The notes beneath the pieces are model-generated. The model made no database searches and had not been told where the DNA came from. It saw nothing but the letters and a program-made list of their open reading frames with translations. Of a stretch of DNA of 40,754 nt, positions 7,057-14,700 are shown one piece after another. The DNA is taken from NCBI RefSeq assembly GCF_000519005.1, contig NZ_JAER01000040.1, positions 1-40,754 on the forward strand, in the 5' to 3' direction. Source of the stretch: Nocardioides sp. J54 (GTDB lineage: Bacteria; Actinomycetota; Actinomycetes; Propionibacteriales; Nocardioidaceae). How positions within the stretch are numbered: the first letter of the stretch is position 1; the number at the start of each line of letters is the position of its first letter. The position numbers and the translations under genes are program-made.

Positions 7057-7746
7057 ATGTCGTTGGAAGCGATCCTCGACAACCTCGACGAGTTCTTCAA
7101 GGCGTTCGGCTACACGCTCTTCCTGTTCCTGGTGACGGCCGTGGCCTCGTTGATCCTCGGCACGATCCTCGTGGCGATGCGGGTCGGACCGATCGCCGTG
7201 CTGCGCGTCCTCGGCTCGGTCTACGTGACGTTGGTGCGCAACACGCCACTCGTGCTCATCTTCATCTTCTTCCACTTCGCGGCCCCGATCATCGGGATCA
7301 ACTTCAAGTGGGTCCAGGTGCACATCGGCACCTTCGACTTCACCTCGGCGTTTGCGACCGCCTTCGTCGCCCTGAGCCTCTACACCGCCTGCTTCGTCTG
7401 CGAAGGCCTGCGCTCGGGCGTCAACGCCGTCCCGATGGGCCAGGCCGAGGCAGCGCGGGCGATCGGGTTGCCGTTCCTCGGCGTCATGCGTGAGGTGATC
7501 CTCCCGCAGGCGGTCCGGGCCTCCGTCCCGCCGGTCGCCAGCGCGCTGATCGCGATGCTGAAGAACACCTCCGTCGCCGGCGTCTTCTTCCTCGCCGAAG
7601 CCACCGCCACCATGCGCGGGCTCACCAACGACTACAGCAGCCAGCGGATCGGGATCTTCCTCTGCTTCGCCGTCGGCTACATCGTGCTGGTCGAGATCGT
7701 GTCGATGATCTCGCTCGCCCTCGAACGACGCTGGAGGATCGCCTGA
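7057..7746 (+). CDS. gluC: Amino acid ABC transporter permease GluC
   Basis: A 229 aa inner-membrane permease of the HisM/PAAT family. Hydrophobic helices are seen at about 18-40, 55-80, 90-112 and 195-218. The EAA loop reads GQAEAARAIGLPFLGVMREVILPQA (near 128-152) and contacts the ATPase. A GAGAGGGGG ribosome site precedes ATG 7057. The stop codon overlaps the gluD start (TGATG at 7744-7748), so the two permeases are translationally coupled and presumably form a heterodimer. Confidence 0.95.
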   Translation: MSLEAILDNLDEFFKAFGYTLFLFLVTAVASLILGTILVAMRVGPIAVLRVLGSVYVTLVRNTPLVLIFIFFHFAAPIIGINFKWVQVHIGTFDFTSAFATAFVALSLYTACFVCEGLRSGVNAVPMGQAEAARAIGLPFLGVMREVILPQAVRASVPPVASALIAMLKNTSVAGVFFLAEATATMRGLTNDYSSQRIGIFLCFAVGYIVLVEIVSMISLALERRWRIA

Positions 7747-8624
7747 TGGCCGCGAGTGTTCTCTTCGACGCGCCCGGGCCGCGGACCCGGGTCCGCCACC
7801 GCATCTACAGCATCGTCGCGTCGGCGGCAATCGTCGCCGCGCTCGCGTTCGCCGCGTGGAAGCTCTACGACGACGGCCAGTTCGAGTACGACCTGTGGGA
7901 AGCCTTCGTCACGCCGGACTACGTCCGGGCCCTGCTCGTCGACGGCCTGGTCGTCACGGTCACGATGGCCGTCTTCGCGATCATCGGCGCCGTCATCTTC
8001 GGGTTCCTCTTCGGCGTCGCCAAGATGTCCGACCATCGCTGGATCCGCTGGCCCGCGTGGGTGGTCGTGGAGTTCTTCCGCGCCATGCCCGTGCTGCTGC
8101 TGATGATCTTCGTGTTCTTCATGTGGTTCATCTCGTCGCGCGCCGGCTTCCTGTGGATCGACCAGGCCGGCGGCTTCTTCGCCGTCGTCATCGCGCTCAC
8201 CTGCTACAACGGCGCCGTCCTCGCCGAGGTCGTCCGCGCGGGCGTGCAGGCGGTCCCGAAGGGGCAGGCGGAGGCGGCGTACGCCATCGGCATGCGCAAG
8301 ACCCAGGTGATGACGATCATCCAGCTGCCCCAGGCGGTGAAGGTGATGCTGCCCGCGATCATCAGCCAGATGGTGGTGGCGCTGAAGGACACCAGCCTCG
8401 GCTACGCGGTCGCAGCCCCCGGCCTCACCAAGGTCGGCCAGCAGATCTACAAGGAGCTGCACAACCAGGTCCCGACCGCGATCGTGGTCGCGATCCTCTA
8501 CGTCACCCTCAACCTGCTCCTGACCTGGCTGGCCACGTGGGTGCAGAGGCGGTTCGTCGGGGAGAAGAAGATCGACGTCGTCAAGGTCGCCGCCGGCATC
8601 GACGAGGACCGCGCCGCGCGCTGA
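7746..8624 (+). CDS. gluD: Amino acid ABC transporter permease GluD
   Basis: A 292 aa permease partner of GluC. It has a basic cytosolic N-terminus, a first helix at about 24-42, then the permease core with RAMPVLLLMIFVFFMW and the EAA loop GQAEAAYAIGMRKTQVMTIIQLPQA. It is longer than GluC by the N-terminal helix and a charged C-terminal tail (GEKKIDVVKV on), as seen in corynebacterial-type GluD. It starts one base inside the gluC stop codon and ends 12 bp before the convergent hotdog gene; no terminator hairpin is obvious in that gap. Confidence 0.94.
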   Translation: MAASVLFDAPGPRTRVRHRIYSIVASAAIVAALAFAAWKLYDDGQFEYDLWEAFVTPDYVRALLVDGLVVTVTMAVFAIIGAVIFGFLFGVAKMSDHRWIRWPAWVVVEFFRAMPVLLLMIFVFFMWFISSRAGFLWIDQAGGFFAVVIALTCYNGAVLAEVVRAGVQAVPKGQAEAAYAIGMRKTQVMTIIQLPQAVKVMLPAIISQMVVALKDTSLGYAVAAPGLTKVGQQIYKELHNQVPTAIVVAILYVTLNLLLTWLATWVQRRFVGEKKIDVVKVAAGIDEDRAAR

Positions 8625-8636
8625 CCCCGGCCGGGC

Positions 8637-9113
8637 TCACTTCTTGCTGGTCACCCAGAGGTTGATGACGCCCTCGATCACGACCGTGCCGTCCTCGCGG
8701 ACGCCGCGGACGCGGACCGGCAGGTCGCCGTCCGCGGTGTCCCACTGCTCCTGGTCGGTCTCGGCGATGCAGGTGATGCTGCTGGTGGCCTTGGCGGTGT
8801 AGGAGACCGTCATGCCCTTGGGGATCCAGCGCTTGCCGCTGGGGATGGTGGACTCGGCGAGACCGCCCATCGCCATCTCGAGGCCGTTGCACAGCGCGAT
8901 GGCGTGCACGGTGCCGAGGTGGTTCTGCACGCTGCGTCGCTTGGGGATCACGACCTCGGCGTAGTTGGGCCGGAGCTCGGTCACGCGCGGGTGGATGCTG
9001 GCGAAGTAGGGCGCCTTCTGCGCGAACGCGAGCGAGAAGACCCGCTTGCCGATCGTGCCGCCGACGACGGGCAGGCCGGTCGTGGTCTTCCAGAGGTTCT
9101 GCACCTGGGTCAT
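8637..9113 (-). CDS. DUF4442/PaaI-like hotdog-fold protein (putative thioesterase)
   Basis: A 158 aa cytosolic protein with hotdog-fold features: a helix holding HLGTVHAIALCNGLEMAMGG, followed by antiparallel strands (MTVSYTAKATSSITCIAE, LPVRVRGVREDGTVVIEGVINLWVTSKK). The family includes acyl-CoA thioesterases; no catalytic Asp or Glu can be assigned with certainty. ATG 9113 is chosen because a good promoter (9121-9149) puts the transcript start at or next to it, suggesting leaderless translation. A larger open frame extends upstream but runs through the tam gene antisense. Confidence 0.85.
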   Translation of the reverse strand: MTQVQNLWKTTTGLPVVGGTIGKRVFSLAFAQKAPYFASIHPRVTELRPNYAEVVIPKRRSVQNHLGTVHAIALCNGLEMAMGGLAESTIPSGKRWIPKGMTVSYTAKATSSITCIAETDQEQWDTADGDLPVRVRGVREDGTVVIEGVINLWVTSKK

Positions 9114-9120
9114 GGCGGCG

Positions 9121-9149
9121 ACATTACTGGTCGGTAACAACTGCGGCAA
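9121..9149 (-). promoter_or_regulatory. Promoter of the hotdog gene with overlapping operator-like palindrome
   Basis: On the minus strand TTGCCG (9149-9144) is followed, after exactly 17 bases, by TAATGT (9126-9121). ATG lies seven bases further at 9113, giving a near-consensus sigma-70 promoter with a leaderless start. Overlapping the -10 is the 14 bp imperfect palindrome TTACTGGTCGGTAA (9124-9137, plus strand), a shape used by TetR-family regulators. Repression by such a regulator is inferred; none is encoded next door. Confidence 0.6.
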
Positions 9150-9156
9150 GGGTGTC

Positions 9157-9936
9157 TCAGCGCACCCGGGCGACGACGAAGGTGCGCCGGAAGGGGAAGA
9201 CCACGCCGTGGCCGTCGTCGGGGTACGCCGCCCGCAGCCGTGACTTGTACTCCGCCTCGAACCGCGGGCGGAGGTCCGTGGGCAGGCCCTGGAGCACCGG
9301 GCGGGCCCCGGTGCCGGAGACCCAGGTGAAGACCGGGTCCTCGCCGTGCAGGACGTGGAGGTAGGTCGTCTCCCAGGCGTCGACCTCGCACCCGAGCGGC
9401 TGCAGGGCCCGCAGGTAGGTCGCGGCGTCGTGGGCGGAGACCCGGGCGGCGCCGGCGGTGTGGGCGTCGTACGGCGGCTCGGCGGCCAGCTCCGCCAGCA
9501 GGGTGTGGCTCGGGGCGACGTGGTTGCCCGGCACCTGGAAGGCCAGCCAGCCGCCGGGGGCGACGGCGCGGACCAGGTCGGGCAGCAGGTCGAGGTGGTC
9601 GGGGACCCACTGCAGGGTCGCGTTGGACACCAGCACGTCAACGGAGCCGGGCTCGGCGCCGCGCAGCCAGTCGCGCAGGTCGGCCCTGTGGAAGACGACG
9701 CGCTCGGCGGCCGGACTGTCGGTGGCCGCGCGCACCATGTCGGCACTGGAGTCGATGCCGGTGACCGCAGCAGCCGGCCAGCGGTCAGCGAGGAGGGAGG
9801 TGAGGTTGCCAGGTCCACAACCGAGGTCGACGACCACCCGCGGCCCGGTGGCGTCGACGCGCGCGACGAGGTCGACGAACGGGCGCCCGCGCTCCCCCGC
9901 GAAGGCGAGGTAGCGGTCCGGGTCCCACGTCGTCAC
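9157..9936 (-). CDS. tam: Trans-aconitate 2-methyltransferase-like SAM methyltransferase
   Basis: A 259 aa class I methyltransferase. It shows the family start WDPDRYLAFAGERGRPFVDLV, the SAM-binding glycine loop VVDLGCGPGN (about 35-44), the acidic residue after strand 2 (GIDSSADMV) and NATLQWVPDH. Tam methylates trans-aconitate, an inhibitor formed spontaneously from cis-aconitate. Start and middle motifs match Tam well, but related small-molecule methyltransferases cannot be excluded. The start is GTG 9936, overlapping the upstream hydrolase stop by four bases (GTGA), so the two are co-translated. Confidence 0.88.
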   Translation of the reverse strand: MTTWDPDRYLAFAGERGRPFVDLVARVDATGPRVVVDLGCGPGNLTSLLADRWPAAAVTGIDSSADMVRAATDSPAAERVVFHRADLRDWLRGAEPGSVDVLVSNATLQWVPDHLDLLPDLVRAVAPGGWLAFQVPGNHVAPSHTLLAELAAEPPYDAHTAGAARVSAHDAATYLRALQPLGCEVDAWETTYLHVLHGEDPVFTWVSGTGARPVLQGLPTDLRPRFEAEYKSRLRAAYPDDGHGVVFPFRRTFVVARVR

Positions 9937-10844
9937 GAGCGGTCCGCCGCCCGCTCGTGGAGGTGCTCGAGGATCCGGGCGTTGACCACGTCGGGTCGCT
10001 CGAGCTGGAGGAAGTGACCTGCTCCCTCCACGACCGCGACCCGGCTGCCGGCGGGCAGCCGGCTGGCGGTCCGGGCGGCCCAGCGCGGGTCGAGGCAGCC
10101 GTCGTCGGCGCCCTGCAGGAACAGCAGCGGCAGTCGTGGCTCGCTGACCCAGTCACGTGCGTGCGACTGGTAGGCGGCCGGGAGGCGCCAGGTGCGCGGC
10201 TGCGCGCGGTAGTAGCCGATCGCGGCGGACCGGTGGGCGTCGTCCGGCAGGGCGGCCGCGAGGTGGGCGAGGTCCTCGCGCGCGTCGTAGCCGGGCGACC
10301 AGCGGTGCCACAGGTGCGCGACGAACCGGTCGAAGGTGCGCTCGGGCAGGCCGGGCAGCTGGTTGAAGACGGTGTACCAGCTGAAGGTCGCCTGCCGCGA
10401 CAGGATCCGCAGCCAGCGGGTCCAGTCGTCCGCGCCCGGGTGCATCGCCGGGATCGGCGGGACGGCCAGCGCCACGACGTCGCCGAACGGGTTCGCCGCG
10501 GCCGCGGCGATGCCGTTGGCGGTGATGGCGCCCCAGTCGTGGCCGACGAGCAGCGCGCGGTCGTCGCCGCGGAGGTGGCGGTGCAGCGCGATCGCGTCGT
10601 CCATGAGCGCCGGCACGTGGTAGCTGCCGTCGGCGGGCAGGTCGCTGGGCGCGTAGCCGCGGGTGAACGGCGCGACGACGCGATAGCCCTCCTCGGCCAG
10701 CACGGGACCGAGGTGGCGCCAGGTGTGCGCGGTATCCGGGAAGCCGTGCAGCAGCACGGCGAGCGGCCGGTCGAGGTCGCCCACGTCGCCCCAGCTGAGG
10801 CTGGCCAGGGTGATCCGCTCGAGGGTGTCGGTGCGCTGGTCCAC
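9933..10844 (-). CDS. Alpha/beta hydrolase, epoxide hydrolase/haloalkane dehalogenase type
   Basis: A 303 aa alpha/beta hydrolase. The oxyanion HGFPDTAHTW lies near 33, the nucleophile elbow is GHDWGA with Asp near 104, an acidic residue sits in LQGADDGCLD and the catalytic His in GAGHFLQLERP. An Asp nucleophile rather than Ser points to epoxide hydrolase-like chemistry. The start is ATG 10844. It is divergent from the MarR gene at 10910, with a MarR-type palindrome in the 65 bp between. It is paralogous to the hydrolase at 18018-18902. Confidence 0.9.
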   Translation of the reverse strand: MDQRTDTLERITLASLSWGDVGDLDRPLAVLLHGFPDTAHTWRHLGPVLAEEGYRVVAPFTRGYAPSDLPADGSYHVPALMDDAIALHRHLRGDDRALLVGHDWGAITANGIAAAAANPFGDVVALAVPPIPAMHPGADDWTRWLRILSRQATFSWYTVFNQLPGLPERTFDRFVAHLWHRWSPGYDAREDLAHLAAALPDDAHRSAAIGYYRAQPRTWRLPAAYQSHARDWVSEPRLPLLFLQGADDGCLDPRWAARTASRLPAGSRVAVVEGAGHFLQLERPDVVNARILEHLHERAADRS

Positions 10845-10866
10845 GGCTCGACCCTACGCGCCGCCT

Positions 10867-10882
10867 ATCTTGACATCAAGAT
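10867..10882. promoter_or_regulatory. MarR-type operator between hydrolase and MarR genes
   Basis: ATCTTGA-CA-TCAAGAT is a palindrome with seven-base arms and a two-base centre, a shape typical of operators bound by MarR-family dimers. It sits in the 65 bp divergent intergenic region, 27 bp before the marR start. A TACGGT -10-like hexamer at 10898-10903 is followed six bases later by the ATG, which implies a leaderless marR transcript. Autoregulation and control of the hydrolase-tam pair are inferred from position. Confidence 0.75.
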
Positions 10883-10909
10883 TCTCGACGCATCCGCTAC
10901 GGTGAGCAC

Positions 10910-11404
10910 ATGCGGGACGAGGTGGACGACCTGGTGGAGGCCTGGGCGCGCGAGCGCCACGACCTCGACCTCGGCCCGGTCGCCGTGTTCAGCCGGATCT
11001 CCCGGCTGGCCCACCACGTCGACCGCGCCCGGCGGCAGGCCTTCATGGCGCACGACATCGAGCTCTGGGAGTTCGACGTGCTCGCCGCGCTGCGGCGGGC
11101 GGGCGCGCCCTACGAGCTCTCCCCCGGCCGCCTGCTGCGCGAGACGCTGGTGACCAGCGGGACGATGACCAACCGCGTCGACCGGCTGGCGACGCGGGGC
11201 CTCGTCGAGCGCCACCCGGACCCGTCGGACCGGCGGGGCGTGCTGGTGCGCCTGACGCCTGAGGGCAAGGACGCCGTCGACGGCGCGTTCGGCGCGCTGC
11301 TCGACGCCGAGCGGGAGCTGCTGGCCGGGCTGTCGCCGTCGGACCAGAAGGAGCTGGCCGACCTGCTCCGGCGCCTGCTGGTGCCCTTCGCCGGCCAGGA
11401 CTAG
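10910..11404 (+). CDS. MarR-family transcriptional regulator
   Basis: A 164 aa winged-helix regulator. Helix 1-2 (FSRISRLAHHVDRARRQAF) forms the dimer part. The recognition region reads SPGRLLRETLVTSGTMTNRVDRLATRGLVER, and the wing DPSDRRGVLVRLTPEGK carries the conserved DxR(R/K)x4L MarR signature. It probably represses itself and the divergent alpha/beta hydrolase-tam operon through the palindrome at 10867-10882, with a small phenolic or similar ligand as inducer; the ligand is unknown. The stop codon TAG is shared with the convergent membrane-protein gene within CTAG at 11401-11404. Confidence 0.95.
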   Translation: MRDEVDDLVEAWARERHDLDLGPVAVFSRISRLAHHVDRARRQAFMAHDIELWEFDVLAALRRAGAPYELSPGRLLRETLVTSGTMTNRVDRLATRGLVERHPDPSDRRGVLVRLTPEGKDAVDGAFGALLDAERELLAGLSPSDQKELADLLRRLLVPFAGQD

Positions 11405-11946
11405 CCCGGCTGGGCGCTCTCGCCCCGTGGGTGGCGGCGCAGCTGCCACCCCAGCAGCGGCAGGCCCGCGCCGAAGCAGACGAGCCCGAGCACGCCGGCG
11501 ACGAGGTAGTGCCGCGGGATGTCGGCGAAGGAGCTGCGGTAGGTGCGGCGGTCGTCACTGCGGAGCAGCCCGACGTAGTCGCCAGCGAGGTAGAGACCGG
11601 CGACGACGCCGTCGGGACCCCGCTTCTTGCCGGTGTAGGCGCTGCCGAAGCCGTCGTCGGCCGGCACGAAGTGGATCCGGGTCCGGTACCCGTCGCCCGA
11701 GCGGGTCCGCCGCCGGTCGAGCTCGCCGGGCACGGCGGAGAGGCAGTCGTCGGCGGTCGGGCTCGGCTGGTCGCAGAGGTCGAGGGCGTCGTACCTGCGG
11801 TCGTTGGCGACGTGGCCGAGCACCCAGCTGCCGAGCGCGGTGACGAGGCCGAGCACGACCACGGCGGCCGCGAGCCGCTGGCCGGTCGTGCGCAGGCCAC
11901 GCGGGTCGAGCGCACCGACCCAGCCGAGGTCCCGAGAACGCCCCAT
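11401..11946 (-). CDS. Two-helix membrane protein of unknown function
   Basis: A 181 aa protein with one membrane helix near residues 26-46 (AAAVVVLGLVTALGSWVLG) and a second near 148-168 (YLVAGVLGLVCFGAGLPLLG). Between them is a 100-residue domain, probably extracytoplasmic, with two Cys (LCDQP, DDCLS) that could form a disulfide. It ends in a short basic cytosolic tail. The topology resembles DUF3592-type proteins, but I do not recognise it with confidence. It starts ATG 11946, two bases after the ABC-F stop, so it is the last gene of the rpfB-rsmA-ispE-ABC-F run. Confidence 0.75.
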   Translation of the reverse strand: MGRSRDLGWVGALDPRGLRTTGQRLAAAVVVLGLVTALGSWVLGHVANDRRYDALDLCDQPSPTADDCLSAVPGELDRRRTRSGDGYRTRIHFVPADDGFGSAYTGKKRGPDGVVAGLYLAGDYVGLLRSDDRRTYRSSFADIPRHYLVAGVLGLVCFGAGLPLLGWQLRRHPRGESAQPG

Positions 11947-11948
11947 CG

Positions 11949-13790
11949 TCAGTGCAGCAGCTCCGCGGCCTCGAGCCACTCCATCTCGGCGGCCTCCTTC
12001 TCCTCGTGCAGCGCTCCCAGCGCCTCGGAGATCTCGGTGAGCTTCCCCGGGTCGGAGGCGTGCGCCGCCAGCTGCTCGGTCAGCTCCGCCTCGCGCGCGG
12101 CGAGCCGGGCGAGGACCTTGTCGAGCCGCGCCACCGTCTTGCGCGCCGCCCGCTCCTCGGCCGAGCCGGGCTTGGCCTTCGGAGTGGTGGCGGGGGTGGT
12201 GGCGGGGGCGGCGTCCGCGGACGGCGGGCCGGGCACGGGCGCGGCCGGGGTGGCCGGCGCGGGCTTCGCGACGTCGAGGTGCATGGCCGCGGCCCGGCGC
12301 TCGAGGTACTCGTCGACCCCGCGCGGCAGCATCGAGATCTGGCCGTCTCCGAGCAGGGCCCACACGGAGTCGGTGACCCGCTCGAGGAAGTAGCGGTCGT
12401 GCGAGACCACGACCAGGGTGCCGGGCCACCCGTCCAGGAAGTCCTCGAGCACGTTGAGGGTCTCGATGTCGAGGTCGTTGGTGGGCTCGTCGAGGAGCAG
12501 CACGTTCGGCTCGGTGAGCAGCAGCCTCAGGAGCTGGAAGCGGCGCCGCTCGCCGCCGGAGAGGTCGCCGAGACGGGCGGTGAGCTTGTCCCCGGTGAAG
12601 CCGAAGCGCTCGAGCATCGAGGTCGCGCTGATCTCGCCGTCGGCGGTGCGGGTGACGCGGCGGATCGACTCGACGGTGGCGAGCACCCGCGACTCGGGGT
12701 CCTCGAACTCCACACTCTGCGAGAGGTGCTGGAGCGCGACGGTGCGGCCGTGGCGCACCGTGCCGGCCTGCGGGGCGGCCTCACCGGCGAGCAGGCACAG
12801 GACGGAGGTCTTTCCGGCGCCGTTGACCCCGACCAGTCCGACGCGGTCGCCGGGGCCCAGGCGCCAGGTGGCCTGCTTCAGCAGCTGCCGCGGGCCACGG
12901 GAGAAGTCGACGTCCTCGACGTCGATGACGTCCTTGCCGAGGCGCTGGGCCGCGAAGCGCTGGAGCTCGAGCCGGTCGCGCGGCGGGGGGACGTCCTCGA
13001 TCAGCGCGTTGGCGGCGTCGATGCGGAACTTCGGCTTGGACGTGCGGGCGGGGGCGCCGCGGCGCAGCCAGGCCAGCTCCTTGCGGACGAGGTTCTGCCG
13101 GCGGGCCTCGGAGGCGGCCGCCTGCCGCTGCCGCTCGGCCTTCGCGAGCACGAAGGCGGCGTACCCGCCCTCGTAGCTGTCGACGACGCCGTCGTGGACC
13201 TCCCAGGTCTGCTGGCAGACGGCGTCGAGGAACCACCGGTCGTGGGTGACCACGACGAGCGCGGAGGAGCGGGCGGCGAGGTGCGAAGCCAGCCAGGCCA
13301 CCGCCTCGACGTCGAGGTGGTTGGTCGGCTCGTCGAGGATGATCAGGTCGTGCTCGCCGAGCAGCAGCCCGGCCAGGGCGCAGCGGCGGCGCTCGCCGCC
13401 GGAGAGGCCGGCGACGGCGCGGTCGAGGTCGATGCCGGCGAGCAGCACGTCGACGATCTCCCGCAGCCGGGAGTCGGCCGCCCACTCGTGGTCGGCCATG
13501 CCTTGCAGCACGACCTCGCGGACGGTGTGGCTGTCCTCGAAGTCGTCGTGCTGCGCGAGCACACCGAGCAGGAGCCCCCGCTGGCGGGAGACGCGACCCT
13601 CGTCGGGCTCCTCGGCGCCGGTCATGATCCGCAGCAGCGTGGTCTTGCCGTCGCCGTTGCGGCCGACGATGCCGATCCGCTCGCCGGCGGACACGCCGAG
13701 CGAGACGTCGGTGAGCAGCGGCCGGATGCCGTAGGACTTCGAGACCCGCTCGAGGTTGAGCAGGCTCCGTCCCGTCCCGGGCTCAGGCAT
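11949..13790 (-). CDS. ABC-F family ATPase (Uup-like, ribosome-associated)
   Basis: A 613 aa protein with two ABC domains and no membrane segment, the hallmark of ABC-F translation factors. Walker A motifs: GRNGDGKT (43-50) and GVNGAGKT (321-328). Signatures LSGGERRR are at 129 and 410, and Walker B motifs are LDEPTNHLD and LDEPTNDLD. A basic interdomain linker (LAWLRRGAPARTSKPK) resembles Uup. After an Ala/Pro-rich stretch the C-terminus is a coiled coil (about 545-613), also as in Uup. It starts ATG 13790, overlapping the ispE stop by eight bases. A function in ribosome rescue or assembly is inferred from the family. Confidence 0.92.
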   Translation of the reverse strand: MPEPGTGRSLLNLERVSKSYGIRPLLTDVSLGVSAGERIGIVGRNGDGKTTLLRIMTGAEEPDEGRVSRQRGLLLGVLAQHDDFEDSHTVREVVLQGMADHEWAADSRLREIVDVLLAGIDLDRAVAGLSGGERRRCALAGLLLGEHDLIILDEPTNHLDVEAVAWLASHLAARSSALVVVTHDRWFLDAVCQQTWEVHDGVVDSYEGGYAAFVLAKAERQRQAAASEARRQNLVRKELAWLRRGAPARTSKPKFRIDAANALIEDVPPPRDRLELQRFAAQRLGKDVIDVEDVDFSRGPRQLLKQATWRLGPGDRVGLVGVNGAGKTSVLCLLAGEAAPQAGTVRHGRTVALQHLSQSVEFEDPESRVLATVESIRRVTRTADGEISATSMLERFGFTGDKLTARLGDLSGGERRRFQLLRLLLTEPNVLLLDEPTNDLDIETLNVLEDFLDGWPGTLVVVSHDRYFLERVTDSVWALLGDGQISMLPRGVDEYLERRAAAMHLDVAKPAPATPAAPVPGPPSADAAPATTPATTPKAKPGSAEERAARKTVARLDKVLARLAAREAELTEQLAAHASDPGKLTEISEALGALHEEKEAAEMEWLEAAELLH

Positions 13791-14700
13791 AGGTCACCAC
13801 GTGCGCTCCGGCGACCGGTCCCGGTGCGATCGTGCACCGCAGGCCACGCTCGGTCAGCTCCGCCACGGCGTTGCGCGCCTCCTCGACGTCGTCGTGCAGC
13901 ATCAGCAGGGTCGGCCCGGACCCGGACAGCAGGACGCCGTCGGGGCCGAGGACCCGCAGCTGGGCCTCGACGTCGACGAGGTCGGGGCGCAGGTCGCGGG
14001 CCGCGGCCCACAGGTCGTTGTGCAGCAGGGCGCCGACCTCGTCGGTGTAGCCCTCGGCGAGGGCATCGAGCAGCGCCTGCGGGAGCGACGGCTCGGCCTC
14101 CGCGTCCGGGGCGAGCAGGTCGAAGCGCCGGTAGACCTCCGGCGTCGACAGGCCCTGGTCGGAGAGGACGACGACCCACCACACCGAGGTGCTGTCCGGG
14201 ACGGGGGTGACGACCTCGCCGCGGCCGGTGCCCAGGGCGGTGCCGCCGACGAGCGCGAAGGGGACGTCGCTGCCCAGCTCGCCGGCGATGCGCAGCAGGT
14301 CCTCGTCGCTGGTCTGCAGGTCCCAGAGCCGGTCGAGCGCGAGCAGGGTCGCTGCGGCGTCAGCGGAGCCGCCCGCCATCCCGCCCATCACGGGGATGCC
14401 CTTGGCGATGGTGATCCGCGCCGCCAGGTCCAGGCCGTGGTGCGCGACGAGCGCGCGGCCGGACCGGATGGCGATGTTGTCGTCGTCGAGGGGCACGCCG
14501 TCGACCGGGGAGGTCAGGCCGACGGACCAGTCGGGGGCCTCGGTGACCGTGACGTCGTCGTACAGCCCCACGGCCTGGTAGACGGTGGCCAGCGGGTGGA
14601 AGCCGTCCGCACGGGGGCTGCCGACCCCGAGGTGCAGGTTGATCTTGGCCGGCGCCCGGACGGTGACCCGGGCGTTCGGCTCGACGCGCGCCTCACTCAT
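13783..14700 (-). CDS. ispE: 4-diphosphocytidyl-2-C-methyl-D-erythritol kinase IspE
   Basis: A 305 aa GHMP kinase that phosphorylates CDP-ME in the non-mevalonate isoprenoid pathway. Markers: RAPAKINLHLGVG (catalytic Lys region), the glycine-rich ATP loop PVMGGMAGGSADAAATL (near 105-121) and the C-terminal SGSGPTLLML motif. ATG 14700 (MSEARVEPNARVTVRAPAKIN) overlaps the rsmA stop by eight bases (ATGAGTGA), and the gene ends eight bases inside the ABC-F start. The frame stays open upstream inside rsmA but that part is not homologous. Confidence 0.97.
   Translation of the reverse strand: MSEARVEPNARVTVRAPAKINLHLGVGSPRADGFHPLATVYQAVGLYDDVTVTEAPDWSVGLTSPVDGVPLDDDNIAIRSGRALVAHHGLDLAARITIAKGIPVMGGMAGGSADAAATLLALDRLWDLQTSDEDLLRIAGELGSDVPFALVGGTALGTGRGEVVTPVPDSTSVWWVVVLSDQGLSTPEVYRRFDLLAPDAEAEPSLPQALLDALAEGYTDEVGALLHNDLWAAARDLRPDLVDVEAQLRVLGPDGVLLSGSGPTLLMLHDDVEEARNAVAELTERGLRCTIAPGPVAGAHVVTYA

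Noticed and set aside
11952..14210. 752 aa open frame opposite ABC-F and ispE
   Set aside because: Shadow of the minus-strand genes, which carry complete motif sets and overlap-coupled starts.
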